Assembly (NCBI RefSeq): GCF_900101495.1
Contig: NZ_FMUS01000021.1
Coordinates: forward strand, 27,176 to 91,175
DNA: 64,000 nt
Direction: 5' to 3'
Source of the DNA: Alkaliphilus peptidifermentans DSM 18978
GTDB taxonomy: Bacteria > Bacillota > Clostridia > Peptostreptococcales > Natronincolaceae
Below are positions 53,942 through 61,885 of this stretch, one piece after another. The notes under the pieces were generated by a model that saw only the letters and a program-made list of their open reading frames with translations, ran no database searches and had not been told where the DNA came from. How positions within the stretch are numbered: position 1 is the first letter of the stretch; every line of letters starts with the position of its first letter. Both the position numbers and the translations under genes were made by a program.

Positions 53942-54672
53942 GCCAATTTCCTCCTTCCAAGATATACTGCAATAGTTCCCATTACAAGTGATGCTCCTAC
54001 CAATATACCAACACTCAAAATTCCTTTACTAAGATCTTCTCCAGTTATAATTGCATATACAGCATTTTGCCCTAGTGACAATGGACTAACATAGGTTGAA
54101 ATCAAGCCTATAACTCCAGTTTGTGGCATAGGAAACCACACCCCCGCTAAAACGATGGAGATCATTCCAAACCAAGTACCTGCTCCTTCAGCAGTTTTAT
54201 AGTTTTTCACTCCTAAAACCAGCACTACATAAACTAGATGAGATAAGGTTGATATGCCCATAATTACCAGCAAGACTAAACCTATGTTTCCCCAGTTAAC
54301 CCCATAGACCCATTGTGTAAATAAAACCGTTACAAATCCTTGCAAAGCTGTAAAGAGTGAAGATGTTAAAACAATTGCAAAGGCATGGGTATGGGAGTTA
54401 TAGGGTAAAGAGGCCATCCGCCATTTATTTGATGAAAGGAAGTCATTTCGTACATATTCCATTGTATAATTACCTCCAAAAAGCTGGGTGGCAAGAACCA
54501 TAGTAATTGCTATTCCATCCATCATTGGAATACCTGATTTCTCATCTATAGCATTTCCCGCTATCATACCTAATACAGTAATTAGAACTAATGGGAGTAC
54601 TGTTAACATAACTACTCCAAGATATCCCCTCAGCATTCTTCTGAGCATAAAGTAGCTTGATCGTAGAATCAT
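53938..54672 (-). CDS. ABC-2 type permease (LnrM-like)
   Basis: A 244-residue ABC-2 permease with about six helices (LGVVMLTVLPLVLITVLGMIAG, then a cytoplasmic loop VRNDFLSSNKWRMASLPY and four to five more helices ending LVGASLVMGTIAVYLG). GGAGGGGTAGAT precedes the ATG. It is two bases after the ATPase gene and overlaps the next permease by 4 bases. Confidence 0.87.
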   Translation of the reverse strand: MILRSSYFMLRRMLRGYLGVVMLTVLPLVLITVLGMIAGNAIDEKSGIPMMDGIAITMVLATQLFGGNYTMEYVRNDFLSSNKWRMASLPYNSHTHAFAIVLTSSLFTALQGFVTVLFTQWVYGVNWGNIGLVLLVIMGISTLSHLVYVVLVLGVKNYKTAEGAGTWFGMISIVLAGVWFPMPQTGVIGLISTYVSPLSLGQNAVYAIITGEDLSKGILSVGILVGASLVMGTIAVYLGRRKLA

Positions 54673-54674
54673 AT

Positions 54675-55619
54675 CTACCCCTCCTCTCCATCTCTTAACT
54701 GTTTACCAGTGAGGGTTAAAAATACATCCTCTAACGTTGGCTTTTCTGCGCTTACTGATCTTACTCCCCCAGCATCCTTTGCAATGGAAAGTGCTCTATC
54801 CAAATTTCCTGATCCAACACGGGAGATAATTTGTATTTGTCTACCAATTTGAGTAACCTGCTTAACCCCCACAAGATTACGAAGCTTTTCTAGAAGTATT
54901 TCGCTAGGTTCTGCCACCTCCAGCTTAATTTTTTCTTCATGTTTAATTTTCTCCACCAGTTCATCTATAGTTCCTTGAGCAATTACATGACCTTGATCCA
55001 TAATTACTACACGCGATGAAATAGCTTGGATTTCCTCTATATAATGGGTGGTGTACAGAATGGTGGTGCCTTGTCCATTGAGCCTTCGTACAGTTTCAAG
55101 AACATGGTTTCGAGATTGAGGATCAATTCCCACTGTTGGCTCATCCATAATCAAAAATTTTGGCCTGTGGACCAAGGCACAAGCAATATTCAATCGCCTT
55201 TGCATACCACCAGAAAACTTGGTTGGCAGCCTTTTCCCATATTCTGAAAGGCCAACAAATTCTAGTGTCTCATCTACACGATCCTTTAATGCTTTCCCCT
55301 TCAGTCCATATATTCCACCAAAAAATTCAAGATTTTCTCTAGCTGTTAAATCGTCAAATATAGAAATTTCCTGTGTAACTAATCCAATCTGACGCTTAAT
55401 TTCTATCATATGACCTTTTTGACTCTTATCAAATAGCTGAATTTCTCCTGAGTCAATCCCAATTAAGCCTGCTAATGAATATATTAGAGTGGTCTTCCCT
55501 GCTCCATTGGGGCCTAGTAGACCTAAGATTTCTCCGTTTCCAATATCTAGATCAACGTTATCAAGAGCAAGCTGAGTGCCATATCTTTTTACAATATTCT
55601 TCATATATGCAATCGCCAT
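54675..55619 (-). CDS. ABC transporter ATP-binding protein (LnrL-like)
   Basis: A 314-residue ABC ATPase: Walker A GPNGAGKTTLIYS, signature KFSGGMQRRLNIACAL, Walker B FLIMDEPTVGIDP and switch TTHYIEEIQ, then a C-terminal domain of about 80 residues (VEKIKHEEKIKLEV onward) of the drug-exporter (DrrA/LnrL) type. AGGAGG is 7 nt before the ATG at 55617-55619; a frame 12 codons longer has no site. It opens the exporter/two-component operon. Confidence 0.92.
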   Translation of the reverse strand: MAIAYMKNIVKRYGTQLALDNVDLDIGNGEILGLLGPNGAGKTTLIYSLAGLIGIDSGEIQLFDKSQKGHMIEIKRQIGLVTQEISIFDDLTARENLEFFGGIYGLKGKALKDRVDETLEFVGLSEYGKRLPTKFSGGMQRRLNIACALVHRPKFLIMDEPTVGIDPQSRNHVLETVRRLNGQGTTILYTTHYIEEIQAISSRVVIMDQGHVIAQGTIDELVEKIKHEEKIKLEVAEPSEILLEKLRNLVGVKQVTQIGRQIQIISRVGSGNLDRALSIAKDAGGVRSVSAEKPTLEDVFLTLTGKQLRDGEEG

Positions 55620-55815
55620 ATTATTACCTCCTAAATTGTGATTATATCTATACATTTATCATATCAGGTGGCTTATATACCTAGTAGTTACAAATGTAAT
55701 GGATTTAAGCCTACATCAATATATTCATAAGACTCACAAAAAAAGGATAGATTAATCTACCCCCAGACTGAAGATAAAGTATATTTTTGCTAACAAACCC
55801 GATTTTTAAAACTAA

Positions 55816-55919
55816 AGTAACCGTTTGTACTATATAAGTTACTAAAAATTATTGGTTGTATTAATATTTTGTAATTTTCTCACAATTCAATTGACAGTGT
55901 ATTTCGATATTGGTACACT
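55816..55919 (+). promoter_or_regulatory. Promoter region of the esterase gene
   Basis: TTGACA (55891-55896), 17 bases, TACACT (55914-55919). The inverted pair AGTGTA/TACACT spans the spacer and -10 box, and a second pair AGTAAC/GTTACT lies at 55816-55843; either may be an operator. The rest of the 361-base gap 55620-55980 shows only a short palindrome TAGATTAATCTA near 55750. Confidence 0.6.
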
Positions 55920-55980
55920 TTTCCATATAGCCGATTATAGACAATTACTTATTATTAATTTGTAAAAGGAGATGATGCTT

Positions 55981-56865
55981 ATGAATAAAAGAGCTTTACT
56001 CTCGTTAACTTTTATCATCATACTTTGCATTGCTGGTATTGCAGTTTTCTCTTCAAATCAAACTTCGTATGATAATATGAAAGAGCAATCAGAAATTGAC
56101 AATCTTCAAGAAGCTGCTAATACAAGCACTACCGAGAACACTACAATACCTGGACGAGGCTTTAGTGGTGTTTTATATGAAGTTCCCAATATGGATAATG
56201 TTGAAGTAGTAAAAAATATAGAATATAAAGAAGATAGAATATCAAACCTTAGCTTAGACATTTACTATCCATCCGATAAAAAACCTGAAGATAACAACAG
56301 CCCAATAGTTTTTGTTCATGGAAGGGCACAAGGGATGTCTAATCTTAAAGACCATGATTTCTATACTTCTTGGGCCAGACTTGTTGCTGCATCTGGCCAT
56401 ACTGCAATAACCTTTAACTGGAGGTCAGATTTTCCTGATGATGTGTTAGACTTACTTTCGTATATAAGACAAAACAGCAATGATTTAGGTATTGACCCCG
56501 ATAATATAAGTGTATTTATGTTTTCTGCTGGTGTGCATCCAACCTGTAGGAGGATTTCACAGGAGGGTATGGAGTATATTGATGGCATCATTGCTTATTA
56601 TGGAAAGATACCCGAATCAATATTAGAAAATTATACACCATCTAACCTTCCACCAATCTTTATAGCTGAAGCCGCAAATGACGCACCTAGTCTTCATAAC
56701 AATTATTTTATTTCTAAGGGTTTAGAAACTGGATATGATATAACCCATATGGTTCACTCAACAGCAGACCATGCATTTGATATGCATAATGATGATGATG
56801 AAACCAAAAAAATAATTGAAAAAACCTTAGAGTTTATTGATAAAATAAAGAAAAACCACATATAG
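55981..56865 (+). CDS. Secreted alpha/beta hydrolase (esterase-like)
   Basis: A 294-residue enzyme with an N-terminal signal or anchor helix (about 4-24), a Ser/Thr/Asn-rich linker, and an alpha/beta hydrolase fold from about 75. FVHGRAQG gives the oxyanion loop and ISVFMFSAGVHP the nucleophile elbow, though the first Gly of GxSxG is Met here; Asp and His are in IAEAANDAP and ADHAFDMH. AAGGAG is 9 nt before the ATG at 55981; three upstream codons are too close. It acts on an unknown ester or peptide at the cell surface. Confidence 0.82.
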   Translation: MNKRALLSLTFIIILCIAGIAVFSSNQTSYDNMKEQSEIDNLQEAANTSTTENTTIPGRGFSGVLYEVPNMDNVEVVKNIEYKEDRISNLSLDIYYPSDKKPEDNNSPIVFVHGRAQGMSNLKDHDFYTSWARLVAASGHTAITFNWRSDFPDDVLDLLSYIRQNSNDLGIDPDNISVFMFSAGVHPTCRRISQEGMEYIDGIIAYYGKIPESILENYTPSNLPPIFIAEAANDAPSLHNNYFISKGLETGYDITHMVHSTADHAFDMHNDDDETKKIIEKTLEFIDKIKKNHI

Positions 56866-56941
56866 AAATGTGGAACACTTAATTTTATATAGATGTTTAA
56901 GTTTTTTGGAGCAGATTTGCAATCTGCCCCTTAAGTATTAA

Positions 56942-57799
56942 TTAATCTATTATTGGTTGATAAATATCCATTTCTGGATACTCCTTCCTCCTGCTTCTAT
57001 CATCATAAACTTCTAATGAAAATGTCTCTGCATGTTTGTAATTTGATTCTGGAAGCCAAGATGTAAGCAGATGGTCATTTGCTTTTTGCATAGAGTCATT
57101 AACCATCTCATCAAAGGTCCTCCCGTTAAATGTACATACAGCATACTTTCCCTTTGGTATATCAAATTTGGTATACCCCTCCGGAACACCATCATATGAT
57201 GTTACCTCATCAGTTACTAAATAATTAACGGCACCATTTTCAAAGGTTAGTATGCCATATCTAACAGAAGGATATTTTTTATTTGGTATCTTGTTACTTA
57301 TATCTTCATCCCAATATCGGGTCCAAAGATCCGCAAAAATACTAGGATCTGGAGGCCATGATGGTATTGTTACAGAAATACCTATAGTCTTAATTTCGAC
57401 TTCTTTTGTTACCACCTTAACCTCTAATTTATTATTATCTTGCTTGTTTATATCCATAAAATCGCCTTCACCTCCTACATAATTAATCTTATCCTTTAGC
57501 TTTCTTCTGATATATGTAATTTTCTGCTCTTCCCAGAATAGTTGGTCATATTTTTCCCTAAGTGAATCTTCCAAGGTATTCTTTTTATTATTCAAAAAAG
57601 CTTTGATTTCCTCCAGTGAAAATCCATATTCACGCATCTCTGATATAAAATGTATATCATCAATTTGCTCTTCTAAATAATATCTGTACCCATTATACTT
57701 GTCTATAGTACTGGGTTTCAGCAACCCAATTTCATCGTAAAACCTTAGCGCAGATGTAGAAACCATACCTATTCTGGCAAACTGTCCTATTGTGTACAC
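56942..57799 (-). CDS. MerR-family regulator with GyrI-like ligand domain
   Basis: A 285-residue regulator: MerR DNA-binding domain (YTIGQFARIGMVSTSALRFYDEIGLLKP) with helix 2 and a dimerisation helix to about 115, then a GyrI-like/AraC effector-binding domain (about 130-285; KTIGISVTIPSWPPD, FDIPKGKYAVCTFNG), as in the multidrug sensor BmrR. The start is GTG with AAGGAGG upstream. It is convergent with the esterase gene. No target transporter is adjacent. Confidence 0.9.
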   Translation of the reverse strand: MYTIGQFARIGMVSTSALRFYDEIGLLKPSTIDKYNGYRYYLEEQIDDIHFISEMREYGFSLEEIKAFLNNKKNTLEDSLREKYDQLFWEEQKITYIRRKLKDKINYVGGEGDFMDINKQDNNKLEVKVVTKEVEIKTIGISVTIPSWPPDPSIFADLWTRYWDEDISNKIPNKKYPSVRYGILTFENGAVNYLVTDEVTSYDGVPEGYTKFDIPKGKYAVCTFNGRTFDEMVNDSMQKANDHLLTSWLPESNYKHAETFSLEVYDDRSRRKEYPEMDIYQPIID

Positions 57800-57958
57800 A
57801 ATAATAATTCCTCCTTCGGCCTAATTTAATTATAAAGCTTAAAGCTACTTTAATGTCAACAGTATTTTCGAAATTTTTTTCATTATTGTTTAAATTAAAA
57901 ACCCGTATTGGATAGGAATCTGGAACGAACTTCCCTATTTAATAAAAAAGGCTGCAAA

Positions 57959-58054
57959 TCATTTTCCCATGCCCACTGTAGACGATGTTAAAGGGTATTG
58001 TAATGCAACTCCCAATCTATGCCCATCTGGGTCATGAAAATAAGAAAAAGGGGT
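57959..58054 (-). pseudogene. VOC/glyoxalase-family C-terminal remnant
   Basis: A reading frame of 31 codons bounded by stops gives FSYFHDPDGHRLGV, the last strand and metal-ligand region of vicinal-oxygen-chelate proteins, then about 17 residues and a stop. No start or N-terminal part exists upstream, where the threonine aldolase gene ends. It is a truncated relic. Confidence 0.75.
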
Positions 58055-58072
58055 TCAAGAAAATAATCCTTC

Positions 58073-59137
58073 CTATTTTAATGCCTCTAAATCATTTATA
58101 AAACTTTCTATAGCCTCCTCCTTTGTTGCCCAAGAGGTTACAAGTCTAATTATAGACATAGCATTTCCAGATTTACACCATACATAAAACAAATATTTCT
58201 TACTCAATTTATCAATAATCGTATCTGGCAGTATTGGAAATATTTGATTAGACACCGATTTAGTTAATAAACTATAGCCTAAACCCTCTATACCAGTGCT
58301 TAATTTTGTTGCCATTATGTTAGCATGCTTTGCCAGATCAAAAAACAAATCATCTTTAAATAATTCAAGAAATTGCACACCTAATACTCTACCTTTTGAA
58401 AGCAATGCTCCTTTTTGTTTTAAATTATATCTAAAATTTGTCTTTAGCTCCTCTTTGTTAATTACTATGGCTTCACCCAGTAATGCACCATTTTTTGTTC
58501 CTCCAATATAAAAAGCATCTACCAGTCTTGATAACTCATCTAAGCTTAAGTCATTATCCTGTGATGTTAAAGCAGAGCCTAACCGTGCTCCATCTAAAAA
58601 TAATAACAATTGATTGTCTTTGCAGAAGGATGATAATTCTTCCAATTCATTCTTCTTATAAATTGTACCTAATTCTGTTGTGTTTGAAATATAAACCAAT
58701 TTTGGTTTTACCATATGTTCATCGACATGATATTCCAATACGGATTTAACATCATTAGGTGTTAGTTTTCCATCCTTAGTATCTACCCCATTGACCTTAT
58801 GCCCTGTGGCTTCAATGGCACCTGTTTCGTGGGTATTGATATGCCCTGTGGTAGCTGATATCACAGACTCATAGGGTTTAAGTATCGAAGAAATCACTAT
58901 CAGATTAGCCTGTGTACCACCAGATACAAAATGAATATCAGCATTTGAATTGCTTATTTTACTTCTTAAAATATCTACTGCTTCTTTAGAATAATCATCT
59001 ACACCATAGCCCTCCTGTTGTACTAAATTTAAATTTTTAAGGGCTTCTAATATATTAGGATGTGCACCTTCACTATAATCATTTTTAAAGCTATATACCA
59101 TGTTAAGATTATTTTCCTTTTCAAATAATTGTGCCAC
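58073..59137 (-). CDS. ltaE: Low-specificity L-threonine aldolase family enzyme
   Basis: A 354-residue fold-type I PLP enzyme that would split threonine to glycine and acetaldehyde. Pieces: SFKNDYSEGAHPNIL at the start, FVSGGTQANL, LLLFLDGARLGSAL (the PLP Asp/Arg) and FYIGGTKNGALLGEA with the Schiff-base Lys. Start uncertain: GTG at 59135-59137 is 8 nt behind AAGGAG, while an ATG at 59101 fits the family's usual first residues. A VOC remnant lies just downstream. It stands alone. Confidence 0.87.
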   Translation of the reverse strand: MAQLFEKENNLNMVYSFKNDYSEGAHPNILEALKNLNLVQQEGYGVDDYSKEAVDILRSKISNSNADIHFVSGGTQANLIVISSILKPYESVISATTGHINTHETGAIEATGHKVNGVDTKDGKLTPNDVKSVLEYHVDEHMVKPKLVYISNTTELGTIYKKNELEELSSFCKDNQLLLFLDGARLGSALTSQDNDLSLDELSRLVDAFYIGGTKNGALLGEAIVINKEELKTNFRYNLKQKGALLSKGRVLGVQFLELFKDDLFFDLAKHANIMATKLSTGIEGLGYSLLTKSVSNQIFPILPDTIIDKLSKKYLFYVWCKSGNAMSIIRLVTSWATKEEAIESFINDLEALK

Positions 59138-59269
59138 CAATACCACTCCTTATCAACTTTAGTAACTTTTTCATTAGTACTATCATATTTATTGCTTTAA
59201 GTACCATGACCCTTTATTGATTTCATTTTATTCTTCGACATAATATATTTTAATCCTTTTATACAAAGC

Positions 59270-59294
59270 AAAAAGGATGACTCAATATCATCCT
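59270..59294 (-). terminator. Terminator of the GGDEF gene
   Basis: AGGATGA / TCATCCT stem with a 7-nt loop followed on the minus strand by T5. Confidence 0.75.
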
Positions 59295-59402
59295 CGTCTA
59301 AATTTATAAGTTTATTCACTTTTTTTAATAACCACTAGTATCTTTATTATTGGGAGGTTCTTTAGTGTTAGTTATCATACCTCAATTAATCTTTAATTTG
59401 CC

Positions 59403-59978
59403 TTATATAGCTTTTTTTTTCTCCTTTTCATTATACATTATTACATCTGCTTCTTTAATAAATTCCCTTGGTGATTTATTTTTATTTAAGTCAAATTCAA
59501 CTAGTCCTTTACTTAAGCTGATTTTAAATGGTATATTGTGAATATTCAAGTTCATCAAGCAATTATCGATTCTTCTACATATATTATCAGCTTCTTCTAG
59601 GTTGGTATTTGGAAGTATAATAACTATTTCATCTCCTCCATATCTAAATACTGTATCACTTTTTCTAACATTTTTCTTTATTAAATTGCTTATAGCTATT
59701 AGTATATTATCTCCTTGACAATGCCCTAATGTATCATTAATCTTTTTTAAGTCATCAACGTCTATAAAGCACAGGGTTAATGGCTGCATACTGATAACGG
59801 CTTTTGACATCTCAATTTCCAGTTGGTTAATGCCTTTTCGCTTATTAAATATCTCCATTAAGTCATCCATATCAGCATGTTTTTCTATATTATTAAGCTT
59901 CTGTTTTAAATGTATGATTTCCTTTTCTTTTTTGTCTAATAGCCTAAGTAATTCCTGATTATATATGCTACTAATCAA
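59403..59978 (-). CDS. Stand-alone GGDEF-family protein with GGDEI motif
   Basis: A 191-residue soluble protein: a short coiled coil (about 10-40), then a diguanylate cyclase domain with LCFIDVDDLKKINDTLGH, the active site written GGDEI instead of GGDEF, and RKSD five residues before it (the RxxD inhibitory site). The Phe-to-Ile change is unusual; the catalytic acidic residues remain, so activity is possible. There is no sensor domain. The small gene upstream is 34 bases away on the same strand. Confidence 0.85.
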   Translation of the reverse strand: MISSIYNQELLRLLDKKEKEIIHLKQKLNNIEKHADMDDLMEIFNKRKGINQLEIEMSKAVISMQPLTLCFIDVDDLKKINDTLGHCQGDNILIAISNLIKKNVRKSDTVFRYGGDEIVIILPNTNLEEADNICRRIDNCLMNLNIHNIPFKISLSKGLVEFDLNKNKSPREFIKEADVIMYNEKEKKKAI

Positions 59979-60012
59979 TCTGACTCCCCCTTAAAATCAA
60001 AGTATTTTCCAT

Positions 60013-60231
60013 TTAATATGCCTGTTGAATAGCCGTCCTTATCATTTGTAGAGGTTTAATGTTTGTGTATATAAAGTCGTCTAACATCTTGTCTGTAAGA
60101 TTAATTCTAAGAGTCTTTGCATAGAACTTTAACATGGTTTTTTGTGCCTTAATAGGAATAGGCTCCTTGTGTAGCTTTAAACTAAAACTCCTTATTAAAT
60201 TAATATTATTTTTAAATTCATGAAAACTCAT
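60013..60231 (-). CDS. Small protein of unknown function upstream of the GGDEI gene
   Basis: A 72-residue, basic, helix-rich protein (HEFKNNINLIRSFSLKLHKE, KAQKTMLKFYAKTLRINLTD). GGGGG 7 nt before the ATG and the tight spacing to the GGDEI gene support it as real. I recognise no family; it may be a partner or regulator of the cyclase. Confidence 0.6.
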   Translation of the reverse strand: MSFHEFKNNINLIRSFSLKLHKEPIPIKAQKTMLKFYAKTLRINLTDKMLDDFIYTNIKPLQMIRTAIQQAY

Positions 60232-60329
60232 ATTATTACCCCCACGTCTTTTTTTCTTATACTATAAATACGCGGTTAATAACTCTTTTCAGGGTGAATA
60301 AGTATTAGTAATTAATGGAAAGTCTTCTA

Positions 60330-60941
60330 TTAACATTTCTTAAAGTTATTAAGGAATATTGGACTGAACATTTTAATGCCTTTATAAATATAGTATCCTA
60401 CCAGTCCTCCCAAAACATTCATCAACAAATCATCAACATCTGTAGCCCTAGGTAAGACAAGCTGTACCACTTCAATAAATAATGATATAAGGAAACAGGT
60501 TAAGACCGTAGCTCTCAAGCTCTCAAACCTTTTCCAAAGTAGTGGTAGCATGAATCCTATAACCAAAAATACGCCAATGTTACCTAAAACCTCTATTATG
60601 AAATAGTCAATATATCCATCTATATAGGCAATCTGCCAAGTTTCAATAACCTTGTTAAAAGGAATAAGATTTATACGGCTATGATCAATCCCGCCACCAA
60701 TAATACTAATTCCACCTATTCCATATTCCAACTTGGGTATAACAGTTTGAGAAGCGAGTCCAACTAAATATAGTCCAAAAACAATAATTCCTGCTTCGTG
60801 CCAAAATTTCACCTTAACTTCTTTGTCTTTTTTATGTAAATAAGCTACTAGTCTTACTATTATTAAAATAGGAAGTGCAATTATCATATAAGGTAACATA
60901 TTAACAATAAATCCGATGATCTGTCTCATATTGTTGTCCAT
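60330..60941 (-). CDS. VanZ-family membrane protein
   Basis: A 203-residue membrane protein with five helices. The VanZ pattern is clear: INLIPFNKVIETW, a central helix with VIGFMLPLLWKRFESLRATVL split, and FIEVVQLVLPRATDVDDLLMNVLGGLVGYYIYKGI at the end. VanZ-like proteins lower susceptibility to teicoplanin-like glycopeptides in some species; a housekeeping envelope role is as likely. It stands alone, in the same direction as the GGDEI pair. Confidence 0.87.
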   Translation of the reverse strand: MDNNMRQIIGFIVNMLPYMIIALPILIIVRLVAYLHKKDKEVKVKFWHEAGIIVFGLYLVGLASQTVIPKLEYGIGGISIIGGGIDHSRINLIPFNKVIETWQIAYIDGYIDYFIIEVLGNIGVFLVIGFMLPLLWKRFESLRATVLTCFLISLFIEVVQLVLPRATDVDDLLMNVLGGLVGYYIYKGIKMFSPIFLNNFKKC

Positions 60942-61053
60942 CCTTTTAAAGATTATTTATTTCACTTAGCATATTTAAATTATACAGTTAAAATTGATAT
61001 TTAACAATTGATTCACCCAAGCACATAATTTCTTAATCAGAAGCATATGCTAA

Positions 61054-61674
61054 TCAATTTTGCTGATGAGTGCCATCACAGAAAGGTTGATTTTTAGACT
61101 TTCCGCATCTACATAGAGTATACCTTTTTTGTGCCTTTAATTGTTTTATACTCTCATCCTCATCGATAAGCTCCACATCACCTCTAACCGTAATAGGGCC
61201 TTTGGCTGATATAATAATAACAGCATCAGAGTCAAAATCTGCAATATACTGCCCATCCTTAGTATAGGCAAGTGCACCGGAAGGACATTTTGAAATTAAT
61301 TGGATTATTTCTTCTACAGAAGCACCATCTGCATTAATCCATGGTCTTGAATCCAAGTTAAAAACTGATGGAAGTAATTTTAGGCATAATCCTACATGAC
61401 TGCATAACCCCAAATTGAAATGAACAGTAATTTTTTCTCCTTTGTAACTTTTCCATTTATTTTTGTCCCTCTCATGAGACTTTTTAATTACTACTCTATC
61501 CTTTTCATGATTATTATCACAGTAAGGCATTGATTGTGATTTTCCACAACGACATATTGCTGTTACCGCCTTTACATTAATTGAATTATTATTTTCATCT
61601 GTTACATTTTGACCATTTACTATAAAAAAAGGGCTGCTTTTTGTAAAAATAATTTGAGTTTTTTTGCAATTCAT
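61054..61674 (-). CDS. Double CDGSH iron-sulfur protein with ferredoxin-like domain
   Basis: A 206-residue protein with two CDGSH-type 2Fe-2S motifs, one near the N terminus (CRCGKSQSMPYCDNNH) and one at the C terminus (CRCGKSKNQPFCDGTH), around a Fer4_19-like mono-cluster domain (FNLGLCSHVGLCLKLLPSVF, KCPSGALAYTKDG). Its role is probably electron transfer or iron-sulfur handling. The ATG at 61672-61674 is 7 nt behind AGAGG; longer frames overlap the site. It is divergent from rocB. Confidence 0.88.
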   Translation of the reverse strand: MNCKKTQIIFTKSSPFFIVNGQNVTDENNNSINVKAVTAICRCGKSQSMPYCDNNHEKDRVVIKKSHERDKNKWKSYKGEKITVHFNLGLCSHVGLCLKLLPSVFNLDSRPWINADGASVEEIIQLISKCPSGALAYTKDGQYIADFDSDAVIIISAKGPITVRGDVELIDEDESIKQLKAQKRYTLCRCGKSKNQPFCDGTHQQN

Positions 61675-61885
61675 CATATCACCTCTCATTTATTTGTATA
61701 TTTTGATATAAATATCTTTTACTTATACACTCAAATACTGTATTTGCTTAGTTTATTCATATAGAATTATTCAAATCACTGATATGATGATTATAATAGG
61801 TCTTTAATAGGTAAAAATATAAAGAAAATCATTTTAAATCCTTAATCCTTTTAAAGAAAAATTAGTAATGAAAGAAGGAGATATC

